20,404 nucleotides of DNA from Candidatus Thorarchaeota archaeon (GTDB lineage: Archaea; Asgardarchaeota; Thorarchaeia; Thorarchaeales; Thorarchaeaceae). The notes beneath the pieces were generated by a model. The model saw only the letters and a program-made list of their open reading frames with translations, did no database searches and was not told the DNA's origin. The stretch is taken from assembly GCA_018238825.1 (NCBI GenBank), contig JABCSP010000011.1, positions 1 through 20,404 of the forward strand, given 5' to 3'. The stretch's first letter is position 1. Each line of letters opens with the position of its first letter. The position numbers and the translations under genes are program-made. Positions 13,668 to 20,404 of this stretch are shown here, in pieces.

Positions 13668-14803
13668 TGTCAAGCTTTGTTCAGCAACTGAAATATCCAT
13701 TTTCACAGGAGGCAAGGCATACATCTCAGAAATATGCTCGAGACCTCGGAGCTCTTGCTGACCTACTTGACCTTCCTGAAAACTTCTATCTCATTGAAGC
13801 TGCTGAGAAACGTGTCTACTCCGCTCTTACCTATGAAGAGATTGAGTTTCCCAATATACGAGATGAGAAAGAAGTTCTAATTTATCCAATTGCCCGACTC
13901 ATTGTGGAGGAGATTGCAAATCCTCAACTTCGTGCGCGTCAGGCAGAGGCTGAATCAAAATCTGTCAACAAACAGTTAGCTAATGAAGACGATCAGTTTG
14001 CCATGGATCTGTGTAAGAGTTCTTTCAACTGGGAAGTAGAATCTATGGGAGGTCTTACTGAACGGGCACAATTACCTATTCAGATTAAGACCTATGATCT
14101 GAAAATTCGGTTTGAGAACTTTTTAGAAGTTGCTCCTGATTTTCACGCTGAGGAGTGGAAGTTGGTAAATCGTTATGTAGACAACGGATGGACTTTGATT
14201 AGAAGACGAGAGCTAAATAGACTGATTTCTGGACGCTTCAAGCAGATTGTTCTGCTTGGAAGACTTGACATCCCTAGATTACCACAAAGATTGACAGAAG
14301 CTGTTCAACGAATTGAAACTGAGATCAAGGGGCATATTCGCCAGTCTGAACCGTTCAAGATTGATGGTCAAATTAATTCTGCCTTTCCTCCGTGTATACA
14401 AAAGATGTATGATAATTCAATAAGTGGTCAAGTCAATCTCTCACACGTTGCTCGTTTTGCACTTGCAGCATTCCTTCTGAGAATTGGAATGAGTGAGGAT
14501 GATGTCAACAATGTGTTTGGTCATTCTCCAGATAAGAACAATCGATTGATTGAGTATCAGGTTGAGCATATCGCGTCAAAGAGGTCAATGACTTCTGAAG
14601 TTCAAGGATATTTTCCAACTGGGTGTAAGAAACTGCAGACAAACAATCTTTGTCCAGTATACTCGGGTATGACCCATGACCCACTCTGTCAGTATATACT
14701 CAACCCGTTGGGTTTCTATAGCACTCGCGCATGGGAAATCTCCAAGGGAATCACAAACCATTCCTGGTATGCACAAAAGAAGGACAAGAAACAGTTCTTC
14801 TAG
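13667..14803 (+). CDS. priL: DNA primase large subunit PriL
   Basis: A 378-residue archaeal/eukaryotic-type primase large subunit. With the small catalytic subunit PriS it makes the RNA primers for DNA replication; the C-terminal domain binds a [4Fe-4S] cluster and helps initiation. The N-terminal helical domain carries QLKYPFSQEAR (7-17), and the basic patch GWTLIRRRELNRL is at 174-186. The cluster ligands are present: C243 (FPPCIQKM), C320 (YFPTGCKK), C329 (NNLCP) and C341 (DPLCQYILNPLGFY). The length is usual for the family. The start is TTG behind GGAGG. The priS gene is not in view. The zinc-ribbon gene lies 22 nt upstream, and the TAG stop overlaps that of the OGG gene on the other strand. 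Confidence 0.95.
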   Translation: MSSFVQQLKYPFSQEARHTSQKYARDLGALADLLDLPENFYLIEAAEKRVYSALTYEEIEFPNIRDEKEVLIYPIARLIVEEIANPQLRARQAEAESKSVNKQLANEDDQFAMDLCKSSFNWEVESMGGLTERAQLPIQIKTYDLKIRFENFLEVAPDFHAEEWKLVNRYVDNGWTLIRRRELNRLISGRFKQIVLLGRLDIPRLPQRLTEAVQRIETEIKGHIRQSEPFKIDGQINSAFPPCIQKMYDNSISGQVNLSHVARFALAAFLLRIGMSEDDVNNVFGHSPDKNNRLIEYQVEHIASKRSMTSEVQGYFPTGCKKLQTNNLCPVYSGMTHDPLCQYILNPLGFYSTRAWEISKGITNHSWYAQKKDKKQFF

Positions 14804-15669
14804 AAATCTGGTTTTACGCCTCCGCATCTGGAGAAATAAAAGAGGTACTCCTGTGCATAACCTGCATACTGTCCGAAGTACTTTCTAGCAGCTGCTGATT
14901 TCTTCTGATACGCCTTTCCTTCCTTCTCAAAGATATGATAATGGTCTTGGATTACTTTATCTATCCAGACATCAATTGGGAATGCTTCAAGAATGCCTAG
15001 TGAAAAGAGACATACACAGTCAGCCACCTTGTCACCAACACCATGAAGAGTCTTCAAAGTATCATGAGCTTCAGGATATTTCATGGGCTTAAGTTGCTCT
15101 TCAGTTACAATTCCCTTATTCATTGCATCAATAGTTCGTACAAAGAACTTTGACCTATATCCTGCATTGAGCCTTTCAAAGTCCCTGATACTGGCACCCG
15201 CAAGATCTTCTAGTGAAGGAAAGCCATAGTACGTTTTTTCTCTGAATTCATACGACGGTCCCCACTTCTTCCTTATACCATTCATAAGCTTGTGAATTGC
15301 TGGAATGTTCTTCTGGATTGAACTGATGAAGGAGAATAGACACGGGACTAAAGGATCACTAACGATTCTGAGATTTGGTGCAAAATCAATACTCTCCTGC
15401 ATAAAACCTCGGCGAGTTATCTCCGCCTGTATTTCATCAAGAGGGTCGTTGAGTCGGAAGAGTTTGCTTAAGTCTACTGAGTGGGAGGAGGTTTCGTAGA
15501 ACAATGCATCATCTCGTTGTTCGACATAGATGACCTGTCCTGAGTCTGCATTCACATAACCGTCACCCTCACGAGTCCAAGTGAATGTCTGGCCACACTC
15601 TATTGTATCAAAAAGACTGAATCGGTCTACAGTGAGGGATTTCATCAAGTCAAATCCCACGAATACCAT
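14800..15669 (-). CDS. ogg: 8-oxoguanine DNA glycosylase/AP lyase, OGG1 type
   Basis: A 289-residue base-excision repair enzyme with the OGG1 plan: N-terminal beta domain containing FDTIECGQTFTW (20-31), then the helical HhH-GPD fold. The helix-hairpin-helix reads LHGVGDKVADCVCLFSLG (208-225), with the Schiff-base lysine K214 and, after a short gap, the catalytic aspartate D233 in FPIDVWI. These two residues predict bifunctional glycosylase/lyase action on 8-oxoguanine opposite C. The start is ATG 15669; ATG 15645 (residue 9), after GTGGGA, is an alternative that matches family N-termini about as well. The stop shares the CTAG at 14800-14803 with the PriL stop. A 12-bp palindrome lies just upstream. 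Confidence 0.93.
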   Translation of the reverse strand: MVFVGFDLMKSLTVDRFSLFDTIECGQTFTWTREGDGYVNADSGQVIYVEQRDDALFYETSSHSVDLSKLFRLNDPLDEIQAEITRRGFMQESIDFAPNLRIVSDPLVPCLFSFISSIQKNIPAIHKLMNGIRKKWGPSYEFREKTYYGFPSLEDLAGASIRDFERLNAGYRSKFFVRTIDAMNKGIVTEEQLKPMKYPEAHDTLKTLHGVGDKVADCVCLFSLGILEAFPIDVWIDKVIQDHYHIFEKEGKAYQKKSAAARKYFGQYAGYAQEYLFYFSRCGGVKPDF

Positions 15670-15694
15670 GATGAGTATTGTGTATTGCTCAAAG

Positions 15695-15706
15695 TGTCAA
15701 TTGACA
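15695..15706 (-). promoter_or_regulatory. Perfect 12-bp palindrome upstream of the OGG gene
   Basis: TGTCAATTGACA reads the same on both strands and its centre is 31 nt before the ATG at 15669. It lies where a core promoter should be and no better TATA box is seen around it (the nearest is CAATACACAATAC further in). It could be an operator. No gene other than OGG and the end of MobB is near; the rest of 15670-15826 shows no RNA gene or open frame. Confidence 0.35.
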
Positions 15707-15826
15707 AGACTATTATCCTGAGGATTCGATTAGTTCATTGCGGCAGTGATGAACTCCTTTATGAGATTATGAACCTATGATCGACCTTAGGGGTATCTGA
15801 GCCGCTCTTTGAGGCTTGGGGGGCAA

Positions 15827-16303
15827 TTATATCTCAAGTTGGTCGAGGTCTATTGCTTCTCTCCTAATGATAGAAACAATCTGTTTGATATTCTCTGAAT
15901 CCAAAATAGGAATTCCGTATTTGTCTTCTACACGACTAGCATCCCAGCTTATGATTGCCTTAACATCTACAGGAATTGTATCCCCCACTTGAGAATCTCC
16001 GATGCACCAGAATTTTGGGACTGGACTTGTTTTCATACCTTCAATAATGATGAAGTCTGAAACAAAGCCGTCTACAATCACTTTGAGAGGTTTCCCTTTG
16101 TTTGAGGGCCCACGAAAGAAACTCTTAATTGCACCAGCTAGTTGATGTTTCCAAGTATCCGTTCCCTTACCTTCTCTTGGTTCATGTTGAGAGCTTTTTA
16201 GAGTAATGACTGTGTAGCCTTGAAAACCCAGCTCTCGCACAATGGATTCTACAAGAGTAGTTTTTCCTGTACCTGAATAACCTGTGATTGCAAATACTAG
16301 CAT
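15827..16303 (-). CDS. mobB: Molybdopterin-guanine dinucleotide biosynthesis protein MobB
   Basis: A 158-residue P-loop GTPase of the MobB family, an accessory protein that helps MobA load the guanine-dinucleotide form of the molybdenum or tungsten cofactor. The Walker A motif GYSGTGKT begins at residue 8, followed by a GYTVITLKSSQHE strand (the family has VAxxKHxxH), KGTDTWKHQLAGA with the D-S/T-x(2)-H/R-x(2)-AGA pattern, and the DFIIIEGMK Walker B-like strand. The ATG at 16303 is chosen because it puts the P-loop at the usual distance from the N-terminus; GTG 16312 would add three residues. No ribosome site is visible. No other cofactor gene lies nearby. It is divergent from the ABC transporter operon. 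Confidence 0.88.
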   Translation of the reverse strand: MLVFAITGYSGTGKTTLVESIVRELGFQGYTVITLKSSQHEPREGKGTDTWKHQLAGAIKSFFRGPSNKGKPLKVIVDGFVSDFIIIEGMKTSPVPKFWCIGDSQVGDTIPVDVKAIISWDASRVEDKYGIPILDSENIKQIVSIIRREAIDLDQLEI

Positions 16304-16346
16304 ACTATTCACTACTAAATTGAAACGGACATAAGGTATTTTCGAT

Positions 16347-16364
16347 ATTCTAAAATTTCAGAAT
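16347..16364. promoter_or_regulatory. Imperfect 18-bp palindrome between mobB and the ABC operon
   Basis: ATTCT-A-AAATTT-C-AGAAT matches its reverse complement at 16 of 18 positions. It lies 44 nt before the mobB ATG, where a TATA box is expected, and 66 nt before the ABC ATPase start. Being AT-rich it is also the best TATA-like candidate for mobB. A dual-purpose promoter/operator is possible. Confidence 0.35.
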
Positions 16365-16402
16365 CAAACTGCTCAATCCCTATCCCTTAAAACGGGGTCC
16401 TG

Positions 16403-16415
16403 CTAAATTTAAAAG
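16403..16415 (+). promoter_or_regulatory. Candidate TATA box of the ABC transporter operon
   Basis: CTAAATTTAAAAG lies about 21-25 nt before the TTG start at 16430, which would make the mRNA leaderless. However, GGTGA stands between the two (near 16418-16422), as if a leader were expected. One of the two signals is probably accidental. Confidence 0.35.
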
Positions 16416-16429
16416 CTGGTGAATCCCTT

Positions 16430-17203
16430 TTGGCAGAAAAGAAGCAGGCTGCAGTTCAATGCATTGATGTTCGGAGAGAATTCCAGGATGGCTCTAGAGT
16501 CATTAAAGTACTACAGGGGACCAACCTCACAGTTTATCGAGGTGAATTCGTTGCTGTCGTTGGAGCTTCAGGTTCCGGAAAGACCACATTGCTCAATTTG
16601 ATAGGTGGTCTCGACACTCCAACCTCTGGTACTATTCTCGTTGATGGAGACGATATCACTAAACTCAATGATGACCAAATGTCAAAGGTTCGTCGTCATA
16701 AGATTGGCGTTCTTTTCCAAGACCAGCATCTGCTTCCGATTTTCACCGCTTTGGAAAATGTAGAGGTTCCAATGCTTCTTGATGATGTTCCCACTGAAGA
16801 ACGTAGGGCGCGAGCTATGAAACTCCTAGAAACCGTCTTTGTTGACCATCGCGCACAGCACATGCCTCATGAACTGTCAGGTGGAATGCGTTCTCGTGTT
16901 GCTCTCGCTAGGGCTCTGGCTAATGACCCGGCAGTTTTACTTTGTGATGAACCGACCGGTGATCTCGACCATAAGACTGGTGGAGAAATCATTCAGCTCA
17001 TGAGGGACTTGGCCAAGAATCAGAATCGCGCAGTCATTGCGGCAACACACGATCCCGAAACTGCACGAATGGCGGATAGGATTCTACTCCTTCGAGATGG
17101 TGTGCTTGTTGATGAAATGGTGGGAGAATTCTTCAGGGCAAGCAAGGTCGATGTTTCGACAAAGAAGACTAGCAAGGTTGTTGATGAAGAAACGTCTACC
17201 TAG
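16430..17203 (+). CDS. ABC transporter ATPase, MacB/LolD type
   Basis: A 257-residue nucleotide-binding subunit. All motifs are intact: Walker A GASGSGKTT (45-53), Q-loop LFQDQHLLP (95-103), signature LSGGM (149-153), Walker B VLLCDEPTGDLD (169-180) and H-loop ATHD (H207). The sequence is of the MacB/LolD/FtsE class, which powers FtsX-like permeases that work as mechanotransmitters or lipoprotein/peptide extractors rather than channels. A C-terminal extension of about 25 residues, rich in lysine and threonine, follows the usual end. The start is TTG (GGTGA upstream). The stop is 11 nt from the permease start with AGGAGAG overlapping the stop, so the genes form one operon. Substrate unknown. 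Confidence 0.95.
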   Translation: MAEKKQAAVQCIDVRREFQDGSRVIKVLQGTNLTVYRGEFVAVVGASGSGKTTLLNLIGGLDTPTSGTILVDGDDITKLNDDQMSKVRRHKIGVLFQDQHLLPIFTALENVEVPMLLDDVPTEERRARAMKLLETVFVDHRAQHMPHELSGGMRSRVALARALANDPAVLLCDEPTGDLDHKTGGEIIQLMRDLAKNQNRAVIAATHDPETARMADRILLLRDGVLVDEMVGEFFRASKVDVSTKKTSKVVDEETST

Positions 17204-17214
17204 GAGAGATTCGA

Positions 17215-20136
17215 TTGGCTGCACCAAGAAAAACTACAACGCTCAAATCTCAAGGGAACAATGCCTACGGTTTATCCTACGCCCTTAGTTCAATTAGAGC
17301 TAATCCTTTTCGTGCTTTCAGCCTTGCACTTACTCTAAGTTTGGGTATCAGTCTTTTTGCATCTACAATGGTCTGGGGCGACACAGGTGTCTATGTGAGT
17401 ATCAATGAACATCTTGAGGAAAATACCTTTCAGATACAGATTAAACCCGAATTTGGCTCATCCACAGTTCTGCAAGAAGCAGAAACGTATATGCTACAGG
17501 ACCCTCTTGTAGAGAGTGTCTATAGAATCAATTCAACTGTGGGAATTCTTTCAGGGTACGATAATGGTACGGTGAGTGTGAATGCAAGTTTTCCCGATTC
17601 AAAAGTGTATGATATCACGGACTCGGTTTATACTCAAGGGATAAAGGACTGCAGAGCAATTTTTGTGGATAATGAATTCCTTAGTTTGATTGAACGTGAT
17701 TTTTGGACTCAAGGATCTTTTGAGCTCCAAGAAGGAGAAGTGATAGTTTCAAGCTATTTCATCTACCTTGCTGAGCACATCTACGACTATTACTTACAAA
17801 TCAATGACACAATTAACCTCGACCTATTCATGAGCGATGATCCAGGTGCCCCCGCTCCCTTTGGAGATCTGGATAGAACAACTCGTAACAACTTGAAGAT
17901 AGTTGGAATCTATGACCCCCTGACAACAGATTCCATAATAGAGAGAGCTCTACCAACAACATTCAGAGCTAACTGGATTCAGGCCAATCTACGATATCCA
18001 GTTTTGGGACTTAGAGACAGTATCATGATTCTCAAGGACACTGTTCCAACTAGTGCGATACCTGATAATGGCTTCTTCAATCCATCAACACTGATTCGAC
18101 TATCTGCAGATGCACTTGCTGTAGGCGGTCCAGAAAATATAGCAACCGACCTCTTCACACTGGTTATCAGAACAGAAGAAAAGTATAACATCACATGGGA
18201 TGGTGCAGACAAAGTTTGGGAGATGCAAATAGCCGTCGATACCTATGTAGAATCCCTCTCTCTCTCAATTCTTGCTCTTCCTGTGATTCTCCTTGCATTA
18301 TTCTTCTCAGTCTTTGCTGCTGACACGTTTATGGCTCCGAGAACTGTGGAAGTAGGTATCATCCGTTCTAAGGGTGCAAGTTATTCACAAGTATCGATGA
18401 TATTTCTCTGGGAAACTTTGATTATTTCAACACTAGCGGTATTGATGGGCGTAGTCTTCAGTGTACTATTTGCACCACTTATTCCCGCATCCACAAGTTT
18501 CATGGTTTTCGATTGGAGTGTTTACAACTATTATATTTCAAACACAGTCTTGACTGGTGGGACAACACTTCGAGCTATTGTACTGATTGTCCTTCCAAGT
18601 ATGTTATTCATCCTATATCTTGCCAGAAAGGCAGCGCAGACTGAAATTGGTCTTACTTTGATGGAAGTAACAGTTGATCACACAGAGCAAGTTGAAAGTT
18701 ACGGATTTACTATTGGAGCTTCATTCACACTACTTGCGGTTGTACTACTTCTTATGTACCTCCTTCCAAAGAGTACAACATTCTTCTTATTGGAATTAGC
18801 CCTTGGAACGGCTGCTTGGTTCTTCATTGCCTATAATGGTTCTAGGATATCCCGCATTGGTTTGGCTAAATTCTCAAAGAAACTCTCATTCCTTATGGGA
18901 CAAAAGAATCTCATCTCGGCAGGTTATCTGAGAATGAGGAAAGGTCGAATCATCCCCTTAATGGTAGTTTTAGCTCTTACAATGTCCATTACAATTGCAT
19001 TCGCAGTTCAATCTGAGAGTCTTAGAGTGGACTTAGACCGAGAAGTAGTATATGCTATCGGCGCTGATCTCCGTATTGAATGCACAGATAGAGAATTCAC
19101 ATTCAATAACACTTTTGCACAACAAGTAGAAGGTATAGAGAAAGTAACCCCCGTGCTGCATACCTGGGCACGAATACCTGGTCAACAAATTTTGGTAGAG
19201 GCGTTATACCCTGATATATACGCAGAGATAGGTAAGTTCGACGAATCTAGTTTCACTGATGAAGACCCTGCTACAGTACTTTCCGCTCTAGCTGCTACAC
19301 CTAATGGAATTATCTTGAGCGAGTACCATGCTGATTTCTTGAACAAATCCGCAGGAGATACTATAACACTTGAGATGACAGGAGTTGGTGAAACCCAGCT
19401 TGTTCCGTTTATTGTGGTTGGTGTCGTACACAGTGCCCCTGGATTTGGATATGCTGCAGTAGCAGAAATTCCACCATCCGCCATTGGAGCTGGTTTTGGA
19501 TACCAGGCTGGATATTCAGGGTTTGCGATAACCAACCTAAACTTCACAGCTGAAATAATTGAACGCGAAACTACTGATTTATTTTTGGCAAGTCTTACTG
19601 AAGGTACTAACCAAACTCAGTTAGCATCTGACCTATGGTCCCTTCCAGGAGTATATCCAACCACTCCTGATACTTTTGATCTCAAGGCACATTCTCTACA
19701 GACAGCTCTATTCCTGAACACGGTAGAGGGTCTATTCTCAATTGGTTTTGTTATGTCACTCACATTGAGCGTATTTGCCCTGTCAATATCCCTAGGTTCT
19801 GTTGTACGAGAACGAAGGAAAGAATATGCGGTGATGCGTGCGATTGGCAGTTCAAAACGTCAAATTGTAAGCATAGTATTCTCAGAATTCACTGGTGTTG
19901 TATTTGCTTCACTGATTCTTAGTTTACTTCTGGGTGTGATATTTGGTTTCATCATGGGCTTTCTGCTCAACAACATGATGCCATTCTCAAGAACCCTTTC
20001 TACAACAATATCTATTCCTTTGGAATTTCTATTAATTGTGCTGATGATTGAGATAACCACCATGGTAATTGGAGCGTATTTACCGGCTCGAGAGGCATCA
20101 AGAACAGAGCCCGCAGTGGTTCTTAGGAATATGTGA
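17215..20136 (+). CDS. Large ABC3/FtsX-type permease
   Basis: A 973-residue permease with two FtsX modules in one chain. The layout is: TM1 (33-54), a long extracytoplasmic domain (about 55-340), TM2-TM4 (about 347-370, 395-422, 452-471), a linking pair of helices (about 497-517, 523-542), TM7 (579-599), a second extracytoplasmic domain (about 600-835), and TM8-TM10 (841-862, 884-918, 936-957). The cytoplasmic loops after TM2 and TM8 carry the FtsX signatures VEVGIIRSKGAS and KEYAVMRAIGSSKRQ, the coupling segment to the ATPase. The end, PAREASRTEPAVVLR, is the family's usual C-terminus. The start is TTG 12 nt after the ATPase stop. A paralogous permease follows directly. It probably acts in envelope lipid, lipoprotein or peptide handling; the substrate cannot be read from the sequence. 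Confidence 0.92.
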   Translation: MAAPRKTTTLKSQGNNAYGLSYALSSIRANPFRAFSLALTLSLGISLFASTMVWGDTGVYVSINEHLEENTFQIQIKPEFGSSTVLQEAETYMLQDPLVESVYRINSTVGILSGYDNGTVSVNASFPDSKVYDITDSVYTQGIKDCRAIFVDNEFLSLIERDFWTQGSFELQEGEVIVSSYFIYLAEHIYDYYLQINDTINLDLFMSDDPGAPAPFGDLDRTTRNNLKIVGIYDPLTTDSIIERALPTTFRANWIQANLRYPVLGLRDSIMILKDTVPTSAIPDNGFFNPSTLIRLSADALAVGGPENIATDLFTLVIRTEEKYNITWDGADKVWEMQIAVDTYVESLSLSILALPVILLALFFSVFAADTFMAPRTVEVGIIRSKGASYSQVSMIFLWETLIISTLAVLMGVVFSVLFAPLIPASTSFMVFDWSVYNYYISNTVLTGGTTLRAIVLIVLPSMLFILYLARKAAQTEIGLTLMEVTVDHTEQVESYGFTIGASFTLLAVVLLLMYLLPKSTTFFLLELALGTAAWFFIAYNGSRISRIGLAKFSKKLSFLMGQKNLISAGYLRMRKGRIIPLMVVLALTMSITIAFAVQSESLRVDLDREVVYAIGADLRIECTDREFTFNNTFAQQVEGIEKVTPVLHTWARIPGQQILVEALYPDIYAEIGKFDESSFTDEDPATVLSALAATPNGIILSEYHADFLNKSAGDTITLEMTGVGETQLVPFIVVGVVHSAPGFGYAAVAEIPPSAIGAGFGYQAGYSGFAITNLNFTAEIIERETTDLFLASLTEGTNQTQLASDLWSLPGVYPTTPDTFDLKAHSLQTALFLNTVEGLFSIGFVMSLTLSVFALSISLGSVVRERRKEYAVMRAIGSSKRQIVSIVFSEFTGVVFASLILSLLLGVIFGFIMGFLLNNMMPFSRTLSTTISIPLEFLLIVLMIEITTMVIGAYLPAREASRTEPAVVLRNM

Positions 20137-20148
20137 GGTGAAAAGACG

Positions 20149-20404
20149 ATGGCCAAGAAAAACAAAAAGATGTTGAAGGGTAACCGATTATGGGCTATTG
20201 GCTATGCACTCACATCCTTGAAAATATACAAGGTTCGCAATGTAGGGATTGCTCTAATTCTTGCAATCAGTATAGCTATTCCAACAGCAGTCTTCGCATG
20301 GACTGATACCGGAACAAGACTTGCTGTTGAGGATTACTTCGACAATAATGCTTACCAATTTAGCGTTCAGAATGTACCTGATAATTCAGAGTATTATCAC
20401 TTAT
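20149..20404 (+). CDS. Second ABC3/FtsX-type permease, N-terminal part only
   Basis: The frame starts at ATG 20149 with GAGGTGA (20135-20141), which overlaps the previous gene's TGA, and runs open for 85 codons to the window edge. After a basic N-terminus (MAKKNKKMLKGNR) it has YALTSLKIYKVRN and a membrane helix (about 34-55) ending FAWTDTGTRLAVEDYF. This lines up with YALSSIRANPFRA, TM1 and VWGDTGVYVSINEHL of the upstream permease, so the two are paralogues. The pair may form a heterodimer over the shared ATPase. The rest of the gene lies outside the window. Confidence 0.85.
   Translation, partial: MAKKNKKMLKGNRLWAIGYALTSLKIYKVRNVGIALILAISIAIPTAVFAWTDTGTRLAVEDYFDNNAYQFSVQNVPDNSEYYHL

Noticed and set aside
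15670..15826. Possible small RNA between the OGG and mobB genes
   Set aside because: Only short weak stems (for example TTCAT/ATGAA near 15733-15752) and no promoter-terminator arrangement that defines an RNA gene.

Overview
The window reads as chromosomal DNA of an archaeon. The best markers are an archaeal/eukaryotic-type DNA primase large subunit (PriL) with its four iron-sulfur cysteines and an OGG1-type 8-oxoguanine DNA glycosylase. Supporting signs are GGAGG/GGTGA ribosome-binding sites, many TTG starts (six genes) and TATA-like boxes about 25 nt before inferred transcript starts. Gene content (acyl-CoA dehydrogenase, very large FtsX-type permeases, secreted type I membrane proteins, a secreted nuclease with lamin-tail domains) and moderate GC would suit an Asgard lineage such as Thorarchaeota. 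That placement is an impression from gene content and was not tested. No rRNA, tRNA, CRISPR array, insertion sequence or phage module was seen.

Layout. Positions 1-3400: an acyl-CoA dehydrogenase (-) divergent from a free-standing ATP-cone protein (+), then a 732-nt stretch holding the frameshifted remains of a CPBP/CAAX-type membrane protease (-), then an intact but different CPBP protease (-). Positions 3550-6200: a SAM methyltransferase (+) abutting, stop to stop, a two-gene minus-strand unit (type I membrane protein plus a small chagasin-like beta protein), then a HAD-family protein (-) with altered catalytic motifs. Positions 6290-11120: a TPR protein (+) converging on an MBL-fold hydrolase (-), and divergent from the latter an 883-residue secreted protein (Ig-like, EEP nuclease, FN3, two lamin-tail domains, Ig-like) closed by a good hairpin/T-run terminator. 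Positions 11150-15670: a cluster with a DNA-maintenance flavour: DUF3795 and DUF763 (-), a thioredoxin-like protein (+) behind tandem UUCG hairpins, a small zinc ribbon (+), PriL (+), and OGG (-) sharing a CTAG stop with PriL. Positions 15830-20404: MobB (-), divergent from an ABC transporter operon (+) of one ATPase and two large FtsX-type permeases, the second cut by the window end.

How the genes work together. The clear functional units are the ABC transporter operon, the membrane/secreted pair at 4297-5410, DUF3795-DUF763, and possibly zinc ribbon-PriL. Most other genes look like independent single transcription units with short spacers; three convergent pairs have stops that abut, overlap or lie 2 nt apart. 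Several divergent or upstream regions carry short inverted repeats over or next to candidate TATA boxes. Individually these are near chance expectation, so they are reported as candidates. I found no clear-cut new multi-gene system. The strongest leads are the solo ATP-cone with its 5' hairpin, the nuclease/double-lamin-tail secreted protein, the tandem UUCG leader hairpins, and the decayed CPBP gene.
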